Assembly: GCA_018613035.1 (NCBI GenBank)
Contig: JAGGRA010000010.1
Location: 62,001 to 126,000, forward strand
DNA length: 64,000 nt
From: Pseudomonas sp. ISL-84
GTDB lineage: Bacteria > Bacillota > Bacilli > Bacillales > Cytobacillaceae
Reading direction: 5' to 3'
In this document: in pieces, positions 44,670 through 52,760 of the stretch
How the letters are laid out: the number at the start of each line of letters is the position of its first letter
Numbering within the stretch: the first letter of the stretch is position 1
Notes under the pieces: model-generated
The model's input: only the letters and a program-made list of their open reading frames with translations
Database searches by the model: none
What the model was told of the DNA's origin: nothing
Position numbers and translations under genes: made by a program

Positions 44670-44846
44670 TTAGTGTGAATTCTCTAAATCGGTTTGTTTA
44701 TACGGTATTATCCAGTTATCCGAAAGAGCACGCATAAAAGTTTGCTCTTTTCCAGAATCCATATTGCAAATATCCAATTCAACGTATTTAGGCGTTAACC
44801 CAAAAATCCAACAATATCCAAAAATAGGCTTGTCCTTCTGCGACAT
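44670..44846 (-). CDS. Small hypothetical protein, 58 residues
   Basis: This minus-strand frame starts at ATG 44846 after AAGGGA. It encodes a protein-like sequence with aromatic residues (PIFGYCWIFGLTPKYVELD) and ends TDLENSH. It fills a gap between two plus-strand genes and has normal codon use for this genome. I do not recognise the family. Its small size makes it easy to overlook. Confidence 0.5.
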   Translation of the reverse strand: MSQKDKPIFGYCWIFGLTPKYVELDICNMDSGKEQTFMRALSDNWIIPYKQTDLENSH

Positions 44847-44885
44847 CGCATATTTCCCTTCGTCTATTGTAGTGAGGTGAAAATA

Positions 44886-45767
44886 ATGAAGAAAATCAAA
44901 CAGATTTTTTCAGCAGGTATTATTTCTCTGGCGGTTATTTTTTCAGGGGGAGCAGTTATGGCGGATCACAGCCCAGATAAAGAGATGGTTGTGGTTGAGA
45001 AAGGAGATACTCTTTATGCACTTGCAAGAAAGTATCATATGAGTGTAGCCCGTATTTTAGAGCTTAATCATCTTGATGGCACCACCATTTATCCGGGGCA
45101 GCGCCTGATTCTTTCAGAGGATGAGGATGTATACCATAAGATTATGGCTGGCTCTTTTAGTAAAAAAGAAAATGCAGTAAACCGGGTTTCTCAACTGCAG
45201 AAAAAAGAGCTCCCAGCAGGCTTAAGCACGATAGTCATAAAAGGCAAAACGCATTACCGCGTACAGGCAGGTGCTTTTAAGAATAAAAAGAATGCCGAGA
45301 AGCAATTAAAGGCAGTGAAGACAGCAGGCATTAAAGATGCTTACATTCTCGCTGAAAAGCCGCTTCAAATTTTTGGCTTAGCACCTGGTGATGCTTATGA
45401 AGACATAAAATTCAGAATGGGCGAGCCGAAAAAGACGGAAACTCATTTGAATATTGAAAGTTATTATTACCAAAATGATGGAGCCGGAGTCAGGGTGACC
45501 AAGAATATGAAGGATGGCACCATTGGCAGTCTGGCCGTTTATCCGGAATATCTAAGCGAACGGATGTTTCCGGCCATGCCATTTACGAAGGAACAGGTTA
45601 TAGAGGAATATGGCCAGGTAAACAAAACGGAGGCTGTCATTTGCTACGAATCAGCAAAGTGCGAGGAGTTAACCTACCAGCTTGATAATCATGAACTTAA
45701 AGTGCGAATAGATCGCGATGGCTCAACAGTTCAATTTTTGGAGTTAACCAATCTAATTTATCGCTAA
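44886..45767 (+). CDS. Secreted LysM and SPOR-domain protein
   Basis: This cell-wall-associated protein of about 293 residues has a signal peptide (1-27, ending VMA). A LysM domain lies at about 36-78 (VVVEKGDTLYALARKYHM ... YPGQRLIL). A SPOR-type repeat follows at about 85-155 (YHKIMAGSFSKKENAVNRV and YRVQAGAFKNKKNAEKQL). A C-terminal domain of about 130 residues (APGDAYEDIKFRMGEPKKTE) resembles SmpA/lipoprotein-type folds but is unassigned. ATG 44886 follows GAGGTGA. It is monocistronic with a clear terminator. Confidence 0.82.
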   Translation: MKKIKQIFSAGIISLAVIFSGGAVMADHSPDKEMVVVEKGDTLYALARKYHMSVARILELNHLDGTTIYPGQRLILSEDEDVYHKIMAGSFSKKENAVNRVSQLQKKELPAGLSTIVIKGKTHYRVQAGAFKNKKNAEKQLKAVKTAGIKDAYILAEKPLQIFGLAPGDAYEDIKFRMGEPKKTETHLNIESYYYQNDGAGVRVTKNMKDGTIGSLAVYPEYLSERMFPAMPFTKEQVIEEYGQVNKTEAVICYESAKCEELTYQLDNHELKVRIDRDGSTVQFLELTNLIYR

Positions 45768-45773
45768 TAGCCA

Positions 45774-45807
45774 GTCGGAGGTACCAGAGCCTCCGACTTT
45801 TCTTTTG
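45774..45807 (+). terminator. Terminator of the LysM/SPOR gene
   Basis: The perfect stem GTCGGAGG/CCTCCGAC is followed by TTTTCTTTT. Confidence 0.85.
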
Positions 45808-45883
45808 TAAAAAAAGGAATACGGCTCCTCCTTCAAGAATATTAATAAACTTAGGTCTTTTTTACTAATGGGAGGCATTTTAA

Positions 45884-46393
45884 ATGAAACCAAAAAAATG
45901 GACATCCAACAAGGAAGACGGGGGATTTGGCACTTTAATTTTGGGCGAAAAGCCGGAACAGCTTCCGGAGAAAACATTTATTTCCCTCACAAGAGGCGAG
46001 GGATTAAATTTTGTACAGCTAGCGATCAATAATATTTTAACGCTGATGGTGATGAACCAGATGAAAAAAGCGCCAGGGCTTCTTTATGCAGAGTTGATCG
46101 GGGAGCTGAAAAAAGGCAGAGGCACCGGCCAGACGATGACCGTTTGGGATGGAAAGTCTATGCCGCAATTCCGTAATAGGAATAACCACGGTTTTGCGAT
46201 GAAATTTTTCGGCTGGGTGATTCACCGGAAAAATACAAAAACCTATTACCTGACTTATTCAACAAACGGAACAATCCCCACAGTTTCGGAGGCAACAAAA
46301 ATTGTAAAAGAATACGGCAAGTTTTATGATGGAGGTGTGCTGGCTAGGAAGGCCACACCGCCAGCTTTCGGGAAAGATACGAAGACCTCATAG
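45884..46393 (+). CDS. Hypothetical soluble protein, 169 residues
   Basis: This soluble protein begins MKPKKWTSNKEDGGFGTL. It contains LLYAELIGELKKGRGTGQTMTVWDGKSMPQF split by turns, and AMKFFGWVIHRKNTKTYYLTYS. The beta-alpha pattern faintly recalls spheroidene-monooxygenase/ABM-type ferredoxin folds (heme or small-molecule handling), but I cannot confirm this. ATG 45884 follows GGGAGG. It is monocistronic. Confidence 0.6.
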   Translation: MKPKKWTSNKEDGGFGTLILGEKPEQLPEKTFISLTRGEGLNFVQLAINNILTLMVMNQMKKAPGLLYAELIGELKKGRGTGQTMTVWDGKSMPQFRNRNNHGFAMKFFGWVIHRKNTKTYYLTYSTNGTIPTVSEATKIVKEYGKFYDGGVLARKATPPAFGKDTKTS

Positions 46394-46573
46394 GGAAAAA
46401 GCATTTTTCTGAAACACACAATTTATTATTGGCTGCATATTCATATACACCATGAAATTGATTCTTTCCGGAGATATTGAACCCAAACCCTGCCGTTAAC
46501 AGATAAAGGAATTAAGCCCCTCGCTTCCGGCATCACCGGCAACGTGATTCTCATATATCTCTTCTTAACGGCC
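46394..46573. other. Gap with unassigned inverted repeats
   Basis: No gene is seen. GCCGTTAA (46494 region) is complementary to TTAACGGC (46565 region), and CCGG...CCGG lies between them. This suggests a folded 3' UTR or small RNA ahead of the terminator at 46574. Confidence 0.35.
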
Positions 46574-46609
46574 AAAGCTCCAGAAAACAAAGATCCTGGA
46601 GCTTTTTTT
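46574..46609. terminator. Bidirectional terminator
   Basis: AAAGCTCCAG/CTGGAGCTTT with T runs on both sides. It separates the convergent genes ending at 46393 and 46608. Confidence 0.85.
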
Positions 46610-47105
46610 ATTCTCTCATTTTGCTGCTGCTTTCTTTTTCAGAAGATTTCCGGATCAGCCCCATTATTCCACGCGTCATTAAGAATGTGGCTGCAATGGA
46701 TGTAAAGCTATAAAAGGAATTCCAAGATTTTTTGTATGTAATTAATTGTGTTTTTTTCTCAAGGAAGTGTTCTGCTATCGCAGACGGAGCACTGAAAAGC
46801 AGGCATTTTATCAAAATATCCTTGATGCCGGAATGTCGGGTTATCTGATTGAAATAAACACATGTTATAGGGAAAATTAGATAACTGAACAATACGCTGA
46901 CATCAAATGTTTTAAACAAATTGACCGGATATTTCAGATATCCTTTACGTACCAGTAGATTATCAAGAAATGTGGCGATATAGCTTTTTAAAAAGAAGAT
47001 TAGAAGCCAGTCCTTTATTGGGGGTTTTCTGATAAGGTTAAAAAACAATGCTATCCCAATAACGAGTAATGACCGCAAAACACTTCTTTCAAATTTCCTG
47101 CCCAA
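46608..47105 (-). CDS. CBO0543-like membrane protein (paralogue 4)
   Basis: This is a 165-residue membrane protein with about four helices, closely matching the arrangement of the protein at 38063 (WLLIF, VRKGYLKYPVNLF, HFLEKKT, SWNSFYSF). It is basic at the C-terminus (IRKSSEKESSSKM). Function unknown. It is transcribed leftward, away from the structured RNA candidate at 47250. Confidence 0.6.
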   Translation of the reverse strand: MGRKFERSVLRSLLVIGIALFFNLIRKPPIKDWLLIFFLKSYIATFLDNLLVRKGYLKYPVNLFKTFDVSVLFSYLIFPITCVYFNQITRHSGIKDILIKCLLFSAPSAIAEHFLEKKTQLITYKKSWNSFYSFTSIAATFLMTRGIMGLIRKSSEKESSSKMRE

Positions 47106-47249
47106 ATTAAATCCCCCTTATCTTATAAGGGTTATTCTGTCCCATTTTAAGGAGATTTTGTAGGAAATTTTTTAATTAGCTTAAGTGAAACAAATTCAGG
47201 AAATTATTACTATTGAATTAATGATAAAATTATTTTATTATAATAAAAC

Positions 47250-47485
47250 AAGCTGCATTGTACGTAATCATAATAAAGTTTTAACCTTTAAGCTGTAATA
47301 GGGAGTTTAACATCGAAACAGGAATGACAAGCCTCCGTCTATACGACAAGGAGGACAGGCAGGAATGTTTTTGCAAACACCCACTTTGAGAAGTGGTGGT
47401 TTAAAACTTTCTTATAACCAGTTACGGCAAGAGCGGCTACATACAATTGTTCTCAAACCAGTTTCCAATCGGGGGCTGGTTTTTT
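47250..47485 (+). ncRNA. Stand-alone multi-branched structured RNA candidate
   Basis: A TATAAT box at 47239-47244 precedes a segment whose ends pair over a long distance. AAAGTTTTAACC pairs with GGTTTAAAACTTT, and outside it ATAA/TTAT, GTAA/TTAC, TTG/CAA and GCTG/CGGC extend the stem. Inside are CCTCC...GGAGG, TGTTT-TTGC-AAACA and CCACTT-TGAG-AAGTGG hairpins. A strong terminator (AACCAGTTTCC / GGGGGCTGGTT, 47456-47481, T run) follows. No plus-strand gene lies within 700 bases. A 6S-type or another small RNA is possible. I recognise no class. Confidence 0.55.
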
Positions 47486-47571
47486 AGTATTTATCAATTG
47501 ATAATTGTTGAGATCATACTTCCCATTTCCATTCCTTTTCCTCTGTTCTGATTTAGAGAAGCAAACCTTGA

Positions 47572-47847
47572 TTAATTTCCTTTTACCCCATAGATGATGC
47601 AGCCGACTCCACCCAGCACCCACAATATTTTTGCAAGTGAAACTTTGTCAGCCATTCCGGTAAGCCCGATTACAGTCGTTAAAAGGAGAACAGGCGGACC
47701 AATCAGGGCAAGTGAGCTGTTCATGATTAAAGCTTTTTCTATATCATTTATTCTTAATATTAAAAGGGCAACAAAGATTTCAAGGCTTCCTGAAACCAGA
47801 CGCAAAAGCGCCATGGCCAGAATCGCCTTATCGAGAAAAATAAACAT
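47572..47847 (-). CDS. yqhV: YqhV-like small membrane protein (DUF2619)
   Basis: This 91-residue membrane protein has three helices. FLDKAILAMALLRLVSGSLEI, INDIEKALIMNSSLALIGP and the helix after DKVSLAKILW follow the pattern of B. subtilis YqhV. YqhV is encoded next to the spoIIIA operon in B. subtilis and has no assigned function. Here it stands alone between the RNA candidate and a methyltransferase gene, so this may be a second copy. Confidence 0.72.
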   Translation of the reverse strand: MFIFLDKAILAMALLRLVSGSLEIFVALLILRINDIEKALIMNSSLALIGPPVLLLTTVIGLTGMADKVSLAKILWVLGGVGCIIYGVKGN

Positions 47848-48206
47848 ATTTTTACCTCCTAGACCATCCTGTCAATCATTATATGTCCCACCACTCATTC
47901 AAAGGACAAGTTTCCGTAAAATCTTTGAAAAATTCCTTATATTTCAAACATGTTACAAATGTTACAAGGTGTAATTTGCAGGAAAGTCTAAAACAGCATG
48001 AGATGCTCCTGAAGACATTCTGAATCAAAGTGGAGCTATTCCTTTCGAAACTTTTTCAAACAAGAATTTTCCTGCTTGGATGATGTCTAGGAGGAAAATT
48101 TTAGTTATTTGGCGTCTGTTTTTTTCCAAAAATAACCTGCTTTTAACCTGGCTGTAATCAGTGGTTCTGCCGTTTTTAGTACAATAAAAGGCAAGGGGGT
48201 TACGCG
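47848..48206. other. Intergenic gap without recognisable feature
   Basis: No gene, clear promoter or strong dyad is seen in this stretch, apart from the ribosome site AAGGGGG at 48193-48199 serving the next gene. Confidence 0.4.
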
Positions 48207-48905
48207 ATGGAGAAAGATATTTTGAGTTATGATGATTTATTGGATATGCTGGATGATTTTTTAAGAGAGCCAAAGCCCTTTTGGGAGAGTTTTTATGAAG
48301 ATCGCAAGAGAGACATTCCTTTTTTCAAGGTGAAAGGGCCTGATGAGAACCTGGCTGAGTATGTGGAAAATGGACTGAAGCCGCAAAGAGTGCTGGAGTT
48401 AGGACGCGGGCCGGGCAGGAATGCTATCTTTATGGCCCAAAATGGAGCCAGGGTTGATGCCATTGATCTTTCGGCAAAAGCAATAGATTGGGCTCGAGAA
48501 AGGGCATTTGAGGCGGAAATTGATGTTAACTTTGTCTGCACCTCTTTGTTTGACTTCAAATATGAGCCTCATACATATGATTTTATTTATGACTGCGGAA
48601 TGTTTCATCATTTGCCGCCGCACCGCCGCCTGACGTATCGGGCAATCCTAAAAAGAGCACTGAAACCAGGTGGACAGTTTGGATTGGTTTGCTTTAACAC
48701 AGATGGGGCATTGGGTACTTCGGACTGGGATGTTTACCGGATCGGCAGCCTAAAGAGAGGCATTGGCTATTCAGAAGAGAGGCTCAAAGCTAATTTTATG
48801 GAGGAGTTTGATATCATGCAGTTTAGGCGGATGAAAAAAATCCAGCAGCCTAGTGAAGTGTTCGGTGAAGATTTCTTATGGGCCTGTTTGATGCGAATTA
48901 AATGA
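48207..48905 (+). CDS. Class I SAM-dependent methyltransferase
   Basis: This 232-residue Rossmann-fold methyltransferase has motif I VLELGRGPGRNAIFMA (a Cys-to-Arg variant of the usual ELGCGPG), motif II VDAIDLSAKAIDWAR and YDFIYDCGMFHHLPPHRR as the post-II block. Substrate is unknown. Similar proteins include tellurite-resistance (TehB-like) and small-molecule methyltransferases. It is convergent with nagP and shares its terminator. Confidence 0.85.
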   Translation: MEKDILSYDDLLDMLDDFLREPKPFWESFYEDRKRDIPFFKVKGPDENLAEYVENGLKPQRVLELGRGPGRNAIFMAQNGARVDAIDLSAKAIDWARERAFEAEIDVNFVCTSLFDFKYEPHTYDFIYDCGMFHHLPPHRRLTYRAILKRALKPGGQFGLVCFNTDGALGTSDWDVYRIGSLKRGIGYSEERLKANFMEEFDIMQFRRMKKIQQPSEVFGEDFLWACLMRIK

Positions 48906-48911
48906 GAACAT

Positions 48912-48944
48912 AAAAACAGTGTCCGGAAATGGACACTGTTTTTT
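48912..48944. terminator. Bidirectional terminator
   Basis: The perfect 13-bp stem AAAAACAGTGTCC/GGACACTGTTTTT lies between the convergent methyltransferase and nagP genes. Confidence 0.9.
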
Positions 48945-48955
48945 AATGAAAGCCT

Positions 48956-50332
48956 TTAGTCTTTTTTCCTCTTCATAGCATCGGCAACAAATTCAACTTC
49001 TGTTCCGACAATGATTTGTAAATTCGTTTTGCTAAGTTTCATTATGCCTTTTGCACCATGAGATTTCAGAGCATTTTCTTGAACTTTTTCCATGTCCTTA
49101 ATGTTCAGGCGCAAGCGAGTCGCACAGTTATCAATAGAAGTAATATTTTCATTTCCGCCAAGGTCATTAATAAAATGGGCTGCCATTCGTTCATATTTAT
49201 TACTTCCTTCAGGAGCGGCTGCTTCTGGAACCACTTCGTCCTCTGTTTCTTCTTCGCGGCCAGGTGTTTTCAGGTTAAGCGCTTTAATTAATCCATAGAA
49301 AATGACGAAATACAGGACCGCATAGATGGCACCGATTCCGAGCAGTAAAACAGGCTTTTCGGCAATATTAAAGTTCAAGGCAAAATCGATCGCTCCAGCC
49401 GAGAAGGTGAACCCATCGCGAATTCCCAATAACGTGGTAACCCACATGGATAATCCCGTTAACACGGCATGAACTCCATAAAGCAGGGGAGCTATAAACA
49501 TAAATGAAAATTCAATCGGTTCTGTGATCCCTGTAAGGAAAGAGGTTAAGGCCAGACCGATAAACATCCCGGAGACTGCTTTTCTTCTTTCCGGCTTTGC
49601 CGCAGCGATAATGGCAAAAGCAGCTGCCGGCAGTCCAAACATCATAACAGGGAAGAATCCAGTCATATAGGCACCCGCTGATGGGTCTCCAGCAAAGAAA
49701 CGGGCGATATCCCCATTAACCCCTTCAAATTCCCCAAATTGGAACCAAAACAGACTGTTTAATACATGGTGAAGGCCTAAAGGGATAAGCAGACGGTTTA
49801 AGAATCCGAAAAGTCCTGATCCTACAGCACCCAATCCAATAATCCAGTTCCCCAATGCATCAATGGCACCCTGGATAGGAGGCCAGGCAAAGCCGGCAAT
49901 GGCTGCCAGAAGAATCATCGTAACAGATGTGATAATCGGCACAAATCTTCGTCCGCTGAAGAATCCAAGCCATTCAGGAAGCTTAATATCGTGAAAGCGG
50001 TTGTATAATAATCCAGCAATAATACCAGCAATAATCCCGCCAAGCACACCCATATTGATATTTTCATCAATCGCAGCTGCACCTTCTGTTAAAACTAGAA
50101 AGCCGATCGCTCCAGATAGGGCGGCAGCGCCGTTATTGTCTTTTGCAAATCCCATTGCAACCCCTATTGCGAAAATTAATGCCAGATTGGCAAATATAGC
50201 ATTACCGGCATTAGCGATGAATTCTATGCCTAATAAATCTTCTTGTCCAAAACGAAGCAAAAGGCCAGCAGCAGGCAAAACAGCGATAGGTAGCATCAGT
50301 GCCTTACCAATTCGTTGCAAGAATCCTAACAT
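48956..50332 (-). CDS. nagP: PTS N-acetylglucosamine-specific EIICB component
   Basis: This 458-residue permease imports and phosphorylates GlcNAc. The EIIC domain begins LGFLQRIGKALMLPIAVLPAAGLLLRFG, and GLHHVLNSLFWFQFGEF and GITEPIEFSFMFIAPLLYG are the substrate-site blocks. After an acidic linker the EIIB domain carries the phosphorylated cysteine in TSIDNCATRLRL (about residue 402). No EIIA domain is attached, as in NagP. Two NagR-type operators and the divergent nagB gene lie upstream. Confidence 0.9.
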   Translation of the reverse strand: MLGFLQRIGKALMLPIAVLPAAGLLLRFGQEDLLGIEFIANAGNAIFANLALIFAIGVAMGFAKDNNGAAALSGAIGFLVLTEGAAAIDENINMGVLGGIIAGIIAGLLYNRFHDIKLPEWLGFFSGRRFVPIITSVTMILLAAIAGFAWPPIQGAIDALGNWIIGLGAVGSGLFGFLNRLLIPLGLHHVLNSLFWFQFGEFEGVNGDIARFFAGDPSAGAYMTGFFPVMMFGLPAAAFAIIAAAKPERRKAVSGMFIGLALTSFLTGITEPIEFSFMFIAPLLYGVHAVLTGLSMWVTTLLGIRDGFTFSAGAIDFALNFNIAEKPVLLLGIGAIYAVLYFVIFYGLIKALNLKTPGREEETEDEVVPEAAAPEGSNKYERMAAHFINDLGGNENITSIDNCATRLRLNIKDMEKVQENALKSHGAKGIMKLSKTNLQIIVGTEVEFVADAMKRKKD

Positions 50333-50410
50333 GTGTATCTCTCCTTTATTAAAAGTAAAATGAAGAAAGCGTTTTATCGAACTGTCGTTATCATACCAAA
50401 ATATTAATAT

Positions 50411-50426
50411 AGTTGTCTATACCAAT
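50411..50426 (-). promoter_or_regulatory. NagR (YvoA)-type dre operator for nagP
   Basis: The 16-base sequence AGTTGTCTATACCAAT is, on the minus strand, ATTGGTATAGACAACT, identical to the site at 50510. It lies about 80 bases before nagP. A weak cre-like AGAAAGCGTTTTAT is at about 50364-50377. Confidence 0.82.
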
Positions 50427-50509
50427 TCTAAAGAAATTATTTATTAAATTTAGAGAAAAATTTCATTAACATATAAAAACAGTTTGTCGGCTTTACTAAT
50501 AAACGCATT

Positions 50510-50525
50510 ATTGGTATAGACAACT
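50510..50525 (+). promoter_or_regulatory. NagR (YvoA)-type dre operator for nagB
   Basis: The sequence ATTGGTATAGACAACT is an exact copy of the nagP site in the other orientation and lies about 170 bases before nagB. The regulator gene itself is not in this window. Confidence 0.82.
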
Positions 50526-50695
50526 ATACTGAATGATGATACGATACATATCGTAAAAGGATGATATCTTTTTATCTTGTTTAAAAATATGGAGATATAT
50601 ACAAAAGCCAGAGTAATTTGAAAAGTTTTTAAAGGGATTAACCATACAACTTGGACAGAAGATAGTTTAAACAGGCTTAGCAAGGAGGAAAATGA

Positions 50696-51436
50696 ATGAT
50701 GAACATATTAAAAGTGAAAAACTATGAAGAAATGAGCAAAGCAGCAGCGGATCATATCATTAATAAAATCCGCCAAAATCCTGAAATTACGCTGGGCTTG
50801 GCAACCGGGGGAACCCCTGTTGGAACATATAAGAACCTGATACAAGACCACCTTCATAACGGTACATCCTACAAGAAGGTTACTACATTTAATTTGGATG
50901 AATATATCGGCCTGAGTGGTGAAAATCGCAACAGCTATCGCCATTTTATGAACTCGAATCTATTCGGCCATTTGGATATCCAAAAGCAAAAAACGAACAT
51001 TCCAAGCGGAATTGCCAAAGATATGGAAGAGGAATGCCTAAACTATGAAAAGCTGCTCGAAAGCCATGGCGGCATTGACTTTCAAATTTTGGGTATTGGA
51101 AGCAATGGCCATATCGGCTTTAACGAACCAGGAACACCGTTCTCCACTAAAACTCATATTGTTGATTTAGCTCCTTCCACAAGGGAAGCGAACGCAAGAT
51201 TTTTTTCAGATATAACCGAGGTACCAACCCAGGCGATTACAATGGGAATCTCAACAATTATGAAAAGCAGGGAGATCCTTCTGCTTGTATCCGGAGAATC
51301 AAAAAGTGAAGCAGTCCAGCAGCTTTTGTATGGAGATATAGATGAACAATTTCCGGCGTCTGTTCTTATGCTGCATCCCAATGTAAAATTGATCGCCGAT
51401 GAAGCCGCACTTTCTGCTTCTAGAGTGAAAGTGTAA
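50696..51436 (+). CDS. nagB: Glucosamine-6-phosphate deaminase
   Basis: NagB converts glucosamine-6-phosphate to fructose-6-phosphate and ammonia. LGLATGGTPVGTYK is the phosphate loop, FNLDEYIGL holds the catalytic aspartate and GIGSNGHIGFNEPG the active-site histidine. Length (246) matches the monomeric Bacillus type. CAAGGAGG precedes the start. It is divergent from nagP and 17 bases upstream of a SIS-domain gene, not a nagA gene. Confidence 0.95.
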   Translation: MMNILKVKNYEEMSKAAADHIINKIRQNPEITLGLATGGTPVGTYKNLIQDHLHNGTSYKKVTTFNLDEYIGLSGENRNSYRHFMNSNLFGHLDIQKQKTNIPSGIAKDMEEECLNYEKLLESHGGIDFQILGIGSNGHIGFNEPGTPFSTKTHIVDLAPSTREANARFFSDITEVPTQAITMGISTIMKSREILLLVSGESKSEAVQQLLYGDIDEQFPASVLMLHPNVKLIADEAALSASRVKV

Positions 51437-51453
51437 ACAGGGGGTTTTTGATT

Positions 51454-52191
51454 ATGCTTGAACAATATCTGAAGGAAATTAGAGGGCTATTGGATGTAAT
51501 TGAAATAGATGAAGAACAAAGCTTGAAGAAAGCTGCAAAGGCTATTGCGGAATGCATCCAAAACAATGGGATTGTCCATGTCTTTGGCTGCGGGCATTCC
51601 CATATGCTCGGGGAAGAGCTGTTTTACCGGGCAGGAGGTCTTGCTCCCATCAACCCTATTTTAATTGAGGATTTAATGCTTCATAAAGGCGCAGTCCGGT
51701 CCTCTACTCTGGAAAAACAGAATGATTTTGCCGAACATTTTATGCAAAATGTTGATATACAAGCCAATGATGTGATAATCGTTGCCTCTACATCAGGCAG
51801 AAATCCAGTTCCAATCGATGTGGCAGAACGATCAAAAGCGAAGGGAGCTTTTGTGATTACTGTAACCTCCCCGCGCTATGCTGAAACTCAAGCCTCTCGC
51901 CACAGCAGCGGAAAATACTTATATAATACGGCAGACCTTGTCATTGACAATCATATTGAAGCCGGAGATGCACTATTGAAGGATCCTTCCATGGGAACCC
52001 GATTTGGATCCGCTTCCTCGATTGCCGGCCTGGCAATTGTGAATAGCGTAATGGTGGAAGCGGTTGAGATTATGCTTAAAAATAATTTTGATCCACCTAT
52101 CTTCAAAAGCGGAAATGTCGATGGAGCGGAAGACCATAATCGGAAACTGGTTGAAAAGTATAAAAAGAGGATTCCAATTCTGGAAGGTTAA
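51454..52191 (+). CDS. SIS-domain sugar-phosphate protein (UPF0309-like)
   Basis: This 245-residue SIS protein is predicted to bind a phosphosugar. IVHVFGCGHSHMLGEELFYRAGGLAPI and VIIVASTSGRNPVPIDVAERSKAKGAFV are the two nucleotide-fold loops, with serines/threonines in STSGRN contacting phosphate. HIEAGDALLKDP and GSASSIAGLAIVNS follow. Such proteins are isomerases or etherases. Because it occupies the place of nagA beside nagB, an amino-sugar or MurNAc-6-phosphate role is likely. Start ATG 51454 after AGGGGG. It shares an operon with nagB and the Spo0E-like gene. Confidence 0.82.
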   Translation: MLEQYLKEIRGLLDVIEIDEEQSLKKAAKAIAECIQNNGIVHVFGCGHSHMLGEELFYRAGGLAPINPILIEDLMLHKGAVRSSTLEKQNDFAEHFMQNVDIQANDVIIVASTSGRNPVPIDVAERSKAKGAFVITVTSPRYAETQASRHSSGKYLYNTADLVIDNHIEAGDALLKDPSMGTRFGSASSIAGLAIVNSVMVEAVEIMLKNNFDPPIFKSGNVDGAEDHNRKLVEKYKKRIPILEG

Positions 52192-52208
52192 CTGTGGCTG
52201 GTGATTGG

Positions 52209-52397
52209 ATGATAACGAATATGAACATAATTCAAGCCATTGAAGAAGCCAGGCAAGCAATGATTGAGAGTATAAATTCTAATGGCATGGCAGATCGACA
52301 AACCTTGAAACTAAGCCAGAAGCTGGATGAGCTAATTTTTTATGCACAAAAAAATGCAACTCATAAGGAGAACACTCCATCTGCATTTCCAAAATAA
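52209..52397 (+). CDS. Spo0E-family aspartyl-phosphate phosphatase
   Basis: This is a protein of about 62 residues. Helix 1 is IIQAIEEARQAMIESIN and helix 2 carries the SxxxD signature in LSQKLDELIFYAQ. It should dephosphorylate Spo0A-P. ATG 52209 follows GGTGAT, and an in-frame GTG lies at 52194. Its position 17 bases after the SIS gene suggests that amino-sugar use and restraint of sporulation are co-expressed (inference). Confidence 0.78.
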   Translation: MITNMNIIQAIEEARQAMIESINSNGMADRQTLKLSQKLDELIFYAQKNATHKENTPSAFPK

Positions 52398-52700
52398 AAG
52401 GAGACGCATTACCTGTATAAACGGCATGCAGATGTTGCTGCCTTTGTGAACTTTACGAATAAACGGTAAAAACTTGCAAAAGAACTTGTGAAGTTTTGCG
52501 AATAAAAGTCTGAAGCTTACGAACAAAGTGAAGAAACTTACGAACAAATCAATGAAACGATCAAATCAGTGAAGATATTCCCAATATTTTAACCTGAAAA
52601 TGGTCTCAAACTTCAAGTTCGGGACCATTTTGTCATGTGCGGACCTTCCTCCAGGTGTGTTTCTAACGAACTGGTATACTAGTCGCCGCCCAATCAGCAA
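52398..52700. other. Intergenic region with 20-22 bp degenerate repeats (array C)
   Basis: Units start at 52446, 52466, 52488, 52509 and 52529 and share GTGAAnnTTnCGAAnAAA. The reverse complement resembles array A. A separate dyad (ATTTTAACC-TGAAAATGGTCTCAAA) follows. No gene is seen. Confidence 0.6.
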
Positions 52701-52760
52701 GGTGCTTAGAAGGTGTTTTTCTGCATATCTTTTCTAAAGATGTCTGAAAGGAGTGGTTGT

